From Aspidapion aeneum (Eukaryota; Arthropoda; Insecta; Coleoptera; Brentidae): a stretch of 64,000 nt of DNA. Position numbers and translations under genes: made by a program. Positions 55,097-64,000 of this stretch are shown here, one piece after another. The stretch spans positions 23,019,102 through 23,083,101 of the forward strand of contig OY755039.1 in NCBI GenBank assembly GCA_963576565.1. Direction: 5' to 3'. The notes below the pieces were generated by a model that saw only the letters and a program-made list of their open reading frames with translations, ran no database searches and was not told the origin of the DNA. Position 1 is the first letter of the stretch; every line of letters starts with the position of its first letter.

Positions 55097-56273
55097 GGAT
55101 GACTTAGTCGAGTTAATACTCTAAGAATTTCTCGTTCTTGTATTGAGACACCGCGCATCTTGTTTATAGTTTTAGGTCCTTCCATTAATTAAATTTGCAA
55201 TTTGGTATATAAAAAATATTTATATAAGAAAATTGTTTTGGGTTTTGGTCAAAAAATGTATTTTTAAAAGTTGAGGTCTAGACGTTTAAGGGCCAAAGGT
55301 AAACTATAGTTAAGTGGTGAAGTAGTTTACTATGAAATTAACCCAGCGCATCAAGCAACATCTTGTGAAACTCGTTAACAATATACAAATATTGATTTAA
55401 ACAAAATCGTTAAATAAATAATACTGTAATATGTTTGCTTAAGAAGGAAAAAATAAACCCACACAAATAAAATGTCGAAATCGAGCGAATTACATAACAG
55501 ACGTGACAGTACATGAGTTAGGTCTTCTAAAAGGATGTACCTGTCGATACCCTCTTTTACAATTTTAACAAGGGATAGATACCTTTGGAATTTTAACACA
55601 AGCGAAACACACGCTTAACATTAGAAGACTAAACATTGTAAATTTTACGACGACCGATTACATTTTTTGGTATAACTTATATTCGCGAAGTAGGAAGGGC
55701 TATAGCGGCCATCTAATTTTAAAGCACATGCCACTGAATAGATCATTAGTGTTTTCAAGTATTTGAAATTGTCCATATGCAAATTGTTAAAACTCCGTTT
55801 TAAAGTTTACGAAAACTTAGTGTTTGCGTAACTTTTAAAATACAACTTGCATACCAGTTTCTTAGCTTTTTTTTAGTTTGCATAAAAATAATCTGTGATT
55901 ATAATGTAAAAAAATAAACTTTAGAATAGAGCGCCAGACCAGACGAGCTAAGAAAGTTAGCTCCTAATTTTAGCTTCATATCAACCACCATGTATTCCTA
56001 GAAATAGATCACCCGACAACATGAAACAATGAAAACAATCATTCATTGCCCTACTGAACCTACTTAACCAAGGATTTGCTGAGATGATCCAGACAAATTT
56101 TAAGTTGACTTCTTTCCTGGTTGAGTTCAGGTCAGCCTTTGTCATTCTCAATATATTTAGTATGGCTTTTAATGTTTTAATCAATTATTGTAATAAGTTA
56201 TTATTTTAAATGAAATAAATAAAAGTTGTTTATGTAGTCTTTTATTTAAAAAATTATCTAGAGGGGGCAGTTA
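55097..56273. other. Unassigned region
   Basis: No gene or repeat is recognised. Open frames are short and without family resemblance. Confidence 0.4.
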
Positions 56274-56412
56274 GGCCCGGTTTCCACCTATGTGTGCCCA
56301 CCCTGATTCGAAAAATGTATCACACAATGGGACATAGATTGACTTGTTTAAATGCAAGGTCACCTAATGAGATTTTTTAAGCAATGTGGGCACACATAGG
56401 TGGAAACTGAGT
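56274..56412. mobile_element. Small MITE with perfect 22-bp inverted repeats
   Basis: GTTTCCACCTATGTGTGCCC and AC (56280-56301) is the exact reverse complement of 56386-56407. The left tip GGCCCGG preceded by TTA suggests a PIF/Harbinger-type MITE, but the right tip is less clear. Confidence 0.7.
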
Positions 56413-57629
56413 TTTAAACATGGGGGGGGGATTGTTTTTGAACCTATCTATCTAGTTATAAAACCTTATTTTTTTGCTCAGGTGTGTAATACCACATGTG
56501 TCTTGTATTTTTTATGTAATTCTCGGGAACAACGGAGGAACATGCCACCTCTCCCCCCTTCTGGGACCTTCACTGACATGACCATTAAATAAAACAAAAG
56601 ACATCAATTTTTTGGATGTACAGGGGTATTGTATTCTAAAGTGGTGGCAGGTCCTAGTGGACCTCGATGCACCACGACCACATGTGGGTCTCTACTGACT
56701 ACAACAAAAAATGATTTAGGATTACCGCATTGCCACATGTACAGGGGTATTTATTATGAATGTAACCCCCTCACTATCTTGTGGGGATAGTGGATCTCAT
56801 GGGGATCGTGGGGGGTTACATTTATAATGAATGCCTAACACAGCTCAATGTGTAAGGAAAAAACTCATGTTCTTTATTTTAATTTCAGGGTAGGTAGGTA
56901 GTACTAATAATAACATTTTGTCAAATTAAATTCAAACACTTTTTTGTTCTTTAGTTCAAACTAGGCCAGAGGTTTCAGTAAAAGTTCTCGGATTATCCTG
57001 TATACCTGTCTTCCCAAAATCTGCTGTATTCACATTTGTAGAGGTTTCCTCGTCTTTGAAAATGTGGATCCTGTAACAAAAAAAGGAAATTTTTATACAT
57101 GGGGCTTCTGCGATGTGTAAAATATTTGCCTACAGATATCATTATTCTGAATAATGAAAGCCAATAAAAAGGGCGTATTCCCCATGGTTCATAGCTCTCT
57201 CCCTTACCTATTTTCCTTTGGTTTACGTGCCTTCATCTTTTCTCTATGTAGATTGTACTTGATTGCAGATTATTTGCACTGTAATAAACTTGAAGGCTTC
57301 GTTGTTTTGTGGCATCATTCATCAAAAAGCCATTTTAACAGAAGCACAGATTAGGTTGAATAAGATTAGTAAAAAACAGAAGACCAAAGCCATTTTTTGT
57401 TTGTTTATAAATCAAAACACTTTTTGAGGTCTGTCTATTATACTGACCCGAATTTTACTGACTTGGATATTACTGACCAACGATTTTTTATACTATTTCA
57501 CGTCAGACTAAATTGTATAGGGTCAAAACAAATCATAACTAATAAATAAAAGCTTCTACCACTGCCATACAGTTTTATCTATTATTTATTTACAGCTCAG
57601 GTTTATAGCAAAAATACCTTTAATTATTA
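56413..57629. other. Unassigned region with a short hairpin
   Basis: TTATTATGAATGTAACCCCC at 56751 is mirrored by GGGGGTTACATTTATAATGA ending at 56831, an ~80-bp hairpin. ACAGGGGTATT recurs at 56620 and 56740. No gene is recognised. Confidence 0.45.
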
Positions 57630-57905
57630 GATTCTACACCAACTACTACCACCTTCGCTTAGCTTCTATTACAAAAAAATCAACTACTACCACCTTCGTT
57701 TAGATTCTACCCCTAAAAAACCAACTACTACCACCTTTGCTTAGCTTCTAACATCAACTTCTCCTAGCTTTCACCACAAAAAAATCAAGTACTTCGACCT
57801 TCCCTTAGGTTCTACTACGGTAGGTGGTAGTAGTTGATTTTTTGATGGTAGAAGCTAAGCCTAAGCGAGGGTGGTAGAAGCTAAGTGAAGGTGGTTTTTG
57901 GGATA
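57630..57905. repeat. Inverted minisatellite of ~45-bp units
   Basis: Units of ACTACTACCACCTTCGCTTA then GCTTCTA and AAAAAAATCA repeat four to five times on the plus strand to about 57815. The same unit then runs inverted (GTAGTAGTTGATTTTTTGAT, GGTGGTAGAAGCTAAG) to 57905, so the block can fold back. Confidence 0.85.
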
Positions 57906-59520
57906 AAACTGAGTTGTAGTTAAGTGATAGGTCAGTAGAGCTGTGTAGAAGTGGTACTTCACTAACACCTGTTAACTTAAAAGTTAATATTTGTTTTTAC
58001 CACAAACTAGGCGGTTTTTTATCAAAAATACGTTGGTCGTTAAAATGATGGTCAGTAAAATAGAAATTCCCTTTTGCTATGGCACTGTCTCTTTTCTTCT
58101 GAGTAAATTTACTCTCTGTCTCGCGCTCTCTCTTACACACACACACATAAGTCCGTACTGTCGTCTTGCCGTGGTTGCTGCGTTTCCATGGCGTTTCAAC
58201 CAGGTTTCAACTTAGTTTGTTTTATTATTTATGATTTAATTAATTTGGCAATAACGATTCATTATGCATTATTTATATTGTAGGTAGGCAGTAGGTTAAG
58301 TTATAAATATTTACTTTTTTTCATTAAATTTTTCTCTATATGTTATTACCATAATTAGTGATATTTGTAAAGTATCCAATAAATAAATAAATAAAAGTAA
58401 ATTTTAAAAAGTTTTTATAATATACCAAACCATATGGGTAAAAATCATGGAGGTGGAGAATTTCAATTGGAGAAGATTGTTTTAGTTAAAGCTGTAGTAA
58501 ATTACAGTTTTTAAATTATTGTCAGATTGTTATACTTTAAACTCATCTCCACATTTCAGAAACATTTTTAATAAAAACGTCCCTAATTTAATTTTGTTCT
58601 CTTTATACTCGAAAAATTACTTGGGGAACGTGTCCATAACTCAATAGGGATAGTTAAAATGGGCACAAAACATATCAAAATCAATTAAATTTTCCAATCT
58701 TTATTTCAAACTCTAATTAGAATCAGTAAGGTTTATGAGTTCCAACATGGTTTACAATAAATTTTAAGTAAACGTTAATTTTACTTATTAAGAAAGTTGT
58801 CCGACTAGAAAGTCATCATTTGGGGAACAGATACATAAAATATTAAAATGTTTTTTATTGAAGGTGTCAGAAGGTGTGGTACTAGGTTTTTCTATCGCAT
58901 CGCAACTTCGAACAGTTTGTCAACGCTGAATTGATTGTTGGTATTAAATGTTACATTAAAGCAGTAAACAAATTTTTATTGAATATATAAGTACCGTACA
59001 TCAATTCAGCATAATTTGGGGAATGCTGTTGTACAATGTGCTTAGGTTAAAACGTTATATTTTTGTCATTGTTACAATAAAAAATCAAGGCGGACAAGGT
59101 ATTAACGGGACGTCCTTTGTCCCATTTTTCGAACTTGGCACAAAATTTTTAACTTTTACCAATTTCTCTCACATGAATTGTTTTATTTTAAGAAGTCAAC
59201 TGCACCACAAAAATGATAAAACTATTTTTTAACATATGCTTGCGTACTAGTGCATATTACGGACATCATTATTAATGAGTGGCTCACAAACGTTCTTAAA
59301 CTTTCCATATGTATTTTTATGTTTTTTTTTGCTTTGTCCCATATTTTTGCTTCTTTTTTAACTTTAGTCCCGTGTTGACCTAAAACAGATCTGGCAACCC
59401 TACCTTAAAGCCTACCAATTAAAACTAAAAATTGACCCAGCATCTTGTACGTGCAAGACAAATAATAATTAGTTAATTTTCCTAAATATTAATTATTCCG
59501 TTGCACTGAGCCATACAGGT
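57906..59520. other. Unassigned flank of BEL/Pao element 2
   Basis: AT-rich sequence with a short CA run near 58135. No gene or named repeat is recognised. Confidence 0.4.
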
Positions 59521-59910
59521 TGTTACGTGACACCGCAAAGTGCGCGGATAGACAGTGCGCAACCCACCGGCGCGATGACGAGAGAGAGATCATCGTAGCC
59601 TCCATATTGAAACCGGCGTGTTTTACTCGGTTTTTCCAAAACTACAATTCAATCAATTACAATTAGTGCCAATCAATTGTAAAATCATTCCAATCCGTTA
59701 CCTCAACTCCTCACAGTGATTTCGATCAACTCAAGAACTCTGGTAGAAGCCTGGGCGCCAGTGAATGGAATTTGTACCGCCGAGACCACAAGGTAGGTGT
59801 CAATCGACATTTTGTATGGTTCTCGCGTTAGTTTCCATTTTTCTCCTTAATGCGTTAAAAGTTTAACCAGTGCCTAAAGCTATCGAAAGGGTGTGTGTCT
59901 TGTGCATACA
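59521..59910 (+). repeat. Probable 5' LTR of BEL/Pao element 2
   Basis: Starts TGTTACGTGACACCGCAAAG and ends TTGTGCATACA, giving TG...CA ends like element 1. A splice-donor-like CAAGGTAGGTG lies near 59790. The end is inferred from its distance to the primer-binding-like site, not from a second LTR. Confidence 0.55.
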
Positions 59911-59916
59911 TTTTTA

Positions 59917-59933
59917 TGGTCCTTCGAACCGGA
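59917..59933 (+). promoter_or_regulatory. Probable primer-binding site of BEL/Pao element 2
   Basis: TGGTCCTTCGAACCGGA begins with the TGG expected opposite a tRNA CCA end. It sits six bases past the inferred LTR end and parallels the site in element 1. Confidence 0.55.
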
Positions 59934-60118
59934 TATTCAAAAGAATACAACAAAAAATCGTCGCGGTCGACAAAACAACTGTTTTTTGTTTACCTACGGG
60001 CGAGTGAACGAAGGTAAAAATAAAAAACTTTGTGTACAAAATAAAATAAAATAATAAGAAATTGTAAAAAACGTTTTAGTGTTCAGTGATAATATTTATT
60101 ACTAATTAATAAATTAAA

Positions 60119-63100
60119 ATGACAAAAACCGGCCTGGATAAGGCAGTGCAAAAACGTACAGTTTATGTTACGCAGATTACCGAAACATACACAGCAGCTA
60201 TAAAGGCTCAAACTGACTCAAATGTAAAATCTATTTTCAAAACAAGGTATGAGAACTTGGAAGAATTTTATGATGAGTCTAAAAAACTGCACAATGACGT
60301 CATTAGCCTAGTGGAGAACGATAACGAATATAAAGTGCAAGACAAGGTGCGAGAAGATACAGACAATTTTTATTTTCAAACTAAAAGTATTTTCAATCAA
60401 CTTTTTCCAGAACAAAATACTTTACAAGGCAATTTTGTATCTCTTCAAAATCAAACAAACAGTCATGAATACAAAGATCTAATAAAATTGGATGTCCCTT
60501 GTTACGATGGCACTTTATTAAAGTGGGTCACTTTTTATGATATGTTTTGCTCATTAGTGCACAACACTAATATGCCTCCAGTAAGGAAATTTAGACATTT
60601 AATTTCATATTTAAGAGGTGAACCACTCAGTTTAATAAAACACTTGCCTATTAATGATAATAATTACAATATTGCTTTTCAAACACTAGTAGATCGATAC
60701 CAAAACAAAAGACTTTTGGCAACAAGCTACTGGAACACCGTAAATAGTACGGTTCCCTTAAAAAATAATTGCTCTTCCAAGGATCTTAGAACTTTACTCG
60801 ATAGTTTTAATGAAAATATCTCTGCTTTAGAGTTATTAGGTTTTCCAACTCATTGGGATTTCATACTTTTCAACATGCTTCTTTCGCGTTTAACTACCTC
60901 AATACGAACTTGTTTTGAGATAGAATATAGTAAAATGGAGCTTCCTACCTTCGAAAACCTTACAGAGTTCCTCAAAAACCATTGTAGGGCCTTAGAATCA
61001 GTTCAAATCATGCAAAATATTTCTTATTCAACTATGCAATCAGACAATTTACAAAAATCAAATCCAAAACCACCTAAGCGACAATTCAATTCAAATAATA
61101 ATTACAACAGTTACTCAAAACCATATCAACCACAAGTTTACGTGGCAAATACAACTCAAAATCCTCAAAACTCAAAAATAACTTCATTTAGCAATAATTC
61201 GAAATTCCAACCAAATCAATCTAAATTCTTTAATTCAAATCAACAACCAAATCAATCTAGTTTTAGTTTCACTCCAGAAACTCAAAACAACTCAAATTCA
61301 AATACAAATCAATTCAACTCAAATTCAAATACAAATCAATTCAACTCAAATTCAAATACAAATCAATTCAACTCAAATTCAAATAGACAACAACAATTAA
61401 ATAATTCGAATTTACAATTTAATTCGAATCTGTTTCAAAATAAATACAAATGTCGTTTATGTACAAATAAACAATTTCACAATATTTCACAGTGCCAGGT
61501 ATTTTTATCAAAAACTATACAGGAGCGTAATGCCTACGTTAGGCAAAATAATGCGTGTAGCAATTGTTTAAGAGCGCATCCCTTAAATTTATGTCAATCT
61601 ACTTTTTCTTGCCGTATCTGTGGCCAGCGTCACCATACGAGTATTTGTAATAACTCGCAAACTACTCAATCGAATTCACAAAACGCGTATTTTACAAATG
61701 TACAACCAACCCCAAACTTAAATCAAAATTCAATTCAATCTTCCCAAAACCCCAATCAAACACAAGATGAAACACCCAATGAGGACATTGATTACATTAA
61801 TTGTGGGTGCACCTCACTCACTACTCAAAAACCTCAAAGTACTATTTTACTTTCTACAACAAAAGTAGACATCCTAGATAGTCGTGGATACTATCAAACT
61901 ATACGGGTTGTCCTCGACAATGCGTCAGAGGCCAATTTTATTTCTGAAAATTGTCTTAATCGCCTAGGATTATCTAGGAAAAAATTCATAGTCCCCATAC
62001 GAGGCATCAATCAATCTACTTCAACCACCAATGGCATAACAAATTGCACAATTAAGCCTGTTGGCCAAAATAATCCAACGCTTTCTCTTGATGTCTATGT
62101 CTTGCCAAAGGTAAGTGCAAATTTGCCATCTTTTCAAGTTAATCCTCACAATTGGCATCATATCTCTATTTTAAATTTAGGAGATAATACTTTCAATATT
62201 CCCGCACCTGTAGACATGCTTTTAGGAGCACATGTTTATTCTCAATTAATTCAACCTAACATTATTCCTGGAGAACCGGGGCAGCCAATAGCACTTGAAA
62301 CCTTGTTCGGCTGGGTGCTCCTGGGAAATACGGAAATATCAAATCAACCTACATACAATTCAACTTCATATTCATGTCACTTTACTTCTTTACAAAATAA
62401 TTCACTAGATCAAACGATGATCAAGTTTTGGGAAGTTGAGTCTCTCCCAACAAAGAAGTTCCTCTCTCCTGACGAGGAAAAATGTGAATCATTTTATCAA
62501 AAAACTGTCACGAGAGATAGTTCGGGACGTTTTCAAGTTTCATTGCCATTTCGTCACTCTAGACCTATTTTAGGAGATACCTACTCACATGCTTACAAAT
62601 GTTTTTTATCTCTTGAGTCTAGACTGATAAAAAATCCCGACCAATATTCACAGTATTCCGAATTTATGAATAACTACTTAAAAAACGATCATATGAGTTT
62701 AAATCTAGAATCAGAATCAAAAAATCAATTCATAAATTATTTACCCCACCACTGCGTTGTACGCCCCGATAAATCAAGTTCACGCGTTCGAGTAGTTTTT
62801 AATGGTTCGGCAACAGCGGGTTCAAAAGGTATATCCCTTAATTCTACCCTTCTCCCAGGGCCCAAATTACAAACTGACATCAACTCAATTCTGTTAAAAT
62901 TCCGATATCATGAAATAGTCATGCTCTCGGATATTACGCAAATGTTTTTACAAATAAAATTAGCTCCGGAAGATCGTGATTATCAACGTCTTCTGTGGCG
63001 TTTCACTTCAAGCGATCCTATTCAAGAATACATACTTAATACTGTCACGTTTGGTATCACATCTAGTCCTTTTTTGGCCATCAGAACTATTCAAGAGTTA

Positions 63101-63325
63101 GCCAAAATCCAAGAAAAAAACTACCCAGAAGCTTCTAGAGTGCTCCTAGAAGACATTTTTGTCGATGATATCTGCGCAGGCGCAAACTCTATAGAGTCGG
63201 CTCTAGCTCTACAGCGAGATTTAATCGCTCTTCTAAAATCAGGCTGTTTTGAGCTTAAAAAATGGGCTAGTAATCACCCAAAACTCTCTATCACCAGACG
63301 AATGCCAAATTCCCTTTTCTTTTGA
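60119..63325 (+). CDS. BEL/Pao 2 Gag-Pol polyprotein, frameshifted in RT
   Basis: ATG at 60119 opens 1068 codons. A capsid-like Gag spans residues 1-300 (VDRYQNKRLLA). It is followed by an Asn/Gln-rich linker and knuckles near 444-510 (CRLCTNKQFHNISQC, CSNCLRAHPLNLC, CRICGQRHHTSIC). The protease region has VVLDNASEANFIS with D600, where D-S/T-G is usual. The RT runs from about 780: D938 in LSDITQMFLQI, and FVDDI with D1016 and D1017. The frame leaves homology after LKKWASNHPK near 63280. The true frame resumes by 63291, so one base has been gained (or two lost). The start is supported by matching element 1. The product would form particles and copy the RNA; this copy would make Gag, protease and part of RT. 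Confidence 0.95.
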   Translation: MTKTGLDKAVQKRTVYVTQITETYTAAIKAQTDSNVKSIFKTRYENLEEFYDESKKLHNDVISLVENDNEYKVQDKVREDTDNFYFQTKSIFNQLFPEQNTLQGNFVSLQNQTNSHEYKDLIKLDVPCYDGTLLKWVTFYDMFCSLVHNTNMPPVRKFRHLISYLRGEPLSLIKHLPINDNNYNIAFQTLVDRYQNKRLLATSYWNTVNSTVPLKNNCSSKDLRTLLDSFNENISALELLGFPTHWDFILFNMLLSRLTTSIRTCFEIEYSKMELPTFENLTEFLKNHCRALESVQIMQNISYSTMQSDNLQKSNPKPPKRQFNSNNNYNSYSKPYQPQVYVANTTQNPQNSKITSFSNNSKFQPNQSKFFNSNQQPNQSSFSFTPETQNNSNSNTNQFNSNSNTNQFNSNSNTNQFNSNSNRQQQLNNSNLQFNSNLFQNKYKCRLCTNKQFHNISQCQVFLSKTIQERNAYVRQNNACSNCLRAHPLNLCQSTFSCRICGQRHHTSICNNSQTTQSNSQNAYFTNVQPTPNLNQNSIQSSQNPNQTQDETPNEDIDYINCGCTSLTTQKPQSTILLSTTKVDILDSRGYYQTIRVVLDNASEANFISENCLNRLGLSRKKFIVPIRGINQSTSTTNGITNCTIKPVGQNNPTLSLDVYVLPKVSANLPSFQVNPHNWHHISILNLGDNTFNIPAPVDMLLGAHVYSQLIQPNIIPGEPGQPIALETLFGWVLLGNTEISNQPTYNSTSYSCHFTSLQNNSLDQTMIKFWEVESLPTKKFLSPDEEKCESFYQKTVTRDSSGRFQVSLPFRHSRPILGDTYSHAYKCFLSLESRLIKNPDQYSQYSEFMNNYLKNDHMSLNLESESKNQFINYLPHHCVVRPDKSSSRVRVVFNGSATAGSKGISLNSTLLPGPKLQTDINSILLKFRYHEIVMLSDITQMFLQIKLAPEDRDYQRLLWRFTSSDPIQEYILNTVTFGITSSPFLAIRTIQELAKIQEKNYPEASRVLLEDIFVDDICAGANSIESALALQRDLIALLKSGCFELKKWASNHPKLSITRRMPNSLFF
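61289..61385 (+). repeat. 27-bp coding tandem repeat in Gag linker
   Basis: Three full copies of a 27-bp unit (61289-61315, 61316-61342, 61343-61369) and a partial fourth encode N-S-N-S-N-T-N-Q-F repeats. The units are identical at the nucleotide level, so expansion is recent. Confidence 0.92.
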
Positions 63326-64000
63326 CAAGGAAAATCCTATATCCATAAAGGTTCTTGGACTCCAGTGGGACCCAAAATCAGACAATATGTTTTTCTCTTG
63401 TCAGCCATCGGAAAAACGATGCACAAAAAGAAATATTCTAAGCGCTATTGCTTCTATTTTTGATCCTTTAGGAATGCTTTCTCCAATTTCATTTTTTGCA
63501 AAATGTCTTATGCAAAAATTATGGATTTCCAAGATAGGATGGGATGATCCCGTGGACAAATCTATTCTTCAGCATTGGACACAATTTCAAAATGAACTTA
63601 AGTGCTTATCAGATATTAAATTTCCTAGGCACATTTTTTCTAAAGATATAATATCTTGTCAACTGCATGCTTTTTCGGACGCATCAGAATTAGGCTACGC
63701 AGCTTGCGTTTATTTACGTATCGAGCTGTCAGATCAAAGCATAAAAACTTCCTTAATTATGGGCAAATCAAGGGTCAGTCCCTTAAAAACTATTAGTCTC
63801 CCGAGACTAGAACTTTTAGGTACTGTTCTTCTTACTGAACTTCTTAGTTTTGTTATAAAAACTTATTCCCCTTTAATTTCAATAGATAAAACTTACGCTT
63901 ATACAGATTCTCAAGTCGTCCTCTTTTGGCTTTGTAGCTCACCTCATAGATGGCGCTCTTTTGTTGCTAACAGAGTTAGCCAAGTACAAGAAAACTCTCT
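63291..64000 (+). pseudogene. BEL/Pao 2 RT end and RNase H, after the frameshift
   Basis: From 63291 the homologous frame reads SPDECQIPFSFDKENP and IKVLGLQWDPKSDN, then IFDPLGMLSPISFFAKCL. RNase H motifs follow: AFSDASELGYAACVYL, LPRLELLGTVLLTELL and YTDSQVVLFWLCSSPHRW. No further stop occurs to the window edge. Apart from the one-base shift the Pol frame is intact as far as visible. Integrase lies outside the window. Confidence 0.92.

Larger units (their letters stand above)
59521..64000 (+). mobile_element. BEL/Pao LTR retrotransposon 2, runs off the window
   Basis: A probable 5' LTR at 59521-59910 is followed by a primer-binding-like site and leader. A long gag-pol frame starts at 60119, with RT/RNase H sequence to the window end. 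The order and motifs match element 1, but the protein is clearly a different family. The 3' LTR is outside the window, so LTR limits and target duplication cannot be confirmed. Confidence 0.93.

Overview
The window looks like repeat-rich intergenic DNA from a large, AT-rich insect genome. No complete host gene is visible. Everything recognisably coding comes from transposable elements. The insect assignment rests on the element mix: two BEL/Pao retrotransposons, a mariner-type transposon with a DUF4817-like N-terminal domain, piggyBac, pogo/Tigger, PIF/Harbinger, hAT MITEs, a Crypton fragment and a Penelope fragment. A beetle or similar TE-rich insect would fit, but the sequence does not settle the order.

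Layout, 1-8.5 kb: two hAT MITEs with exact 8-bp target duplications, a short tandem array, a decayed pogo-type element (1755-4202) holding an RTE-like LINE remnant, a MITE with perfect 30-bp inverted repeats, and a 2.3-kb mariner-type transposon (5299-7588) whose transposase is nearly intact. 8.0-15.8 kb: a decayed Ty3/Gypsy remnant split by a young BEL/Pao element (8519-15342). That element has 474-bp LTRs and a TGCTG target duplication, but six ORF lesions. 15.8-23 kb: a PIF/Harbinger relic, then a piggyBac element (18089-22453, minus strand) interrupted by a 5'-truncated LINE, then the 5' end of a second pogo element.

24.8-33.1 kb is the most structured part. Three ~750-bp arms with hairpin tips and GACA microsatellite cores are arranged plus/minus/plus. 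The second and third form an inverted repeat around a segment with a promoter-like stretch and a first-exon-like ORF ending at a splice donor. MITEs, a 1.9-kb TIR element, a large compound inverted repeat and a ~166-bp satellite array follow. 33-48 kb is mostly AT-rich DNA with a Crypton recombinase fragment, a ~280-bp tandem duplication, a ~180-bp repeat array in both orientations and a 1.84-kb TIR element.

48.4-50.1 kb holds a frameshifted gene of a PIN-like nuclease plus CXC cysteine-rich type. I recognise it as a recurrent unnamed insect family. 50-59 kb has foldback repeats, a Penelope GIY-YIG remnant, a tRNA-like cloverleaf on the minus strand beside a 66-nt hairpin, and minisatellites. 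A second BEL/Pao element begins at about 59521 and runs off the window; its gag-pol frame is open for 1068 codons before one frameshift.

The elements do not form a pathway. They record layered insertions: BEL into Gypsy, LINE into piggyBac, RTE into pogo. Most MITEs would depend on transposases encoded elsewhere.
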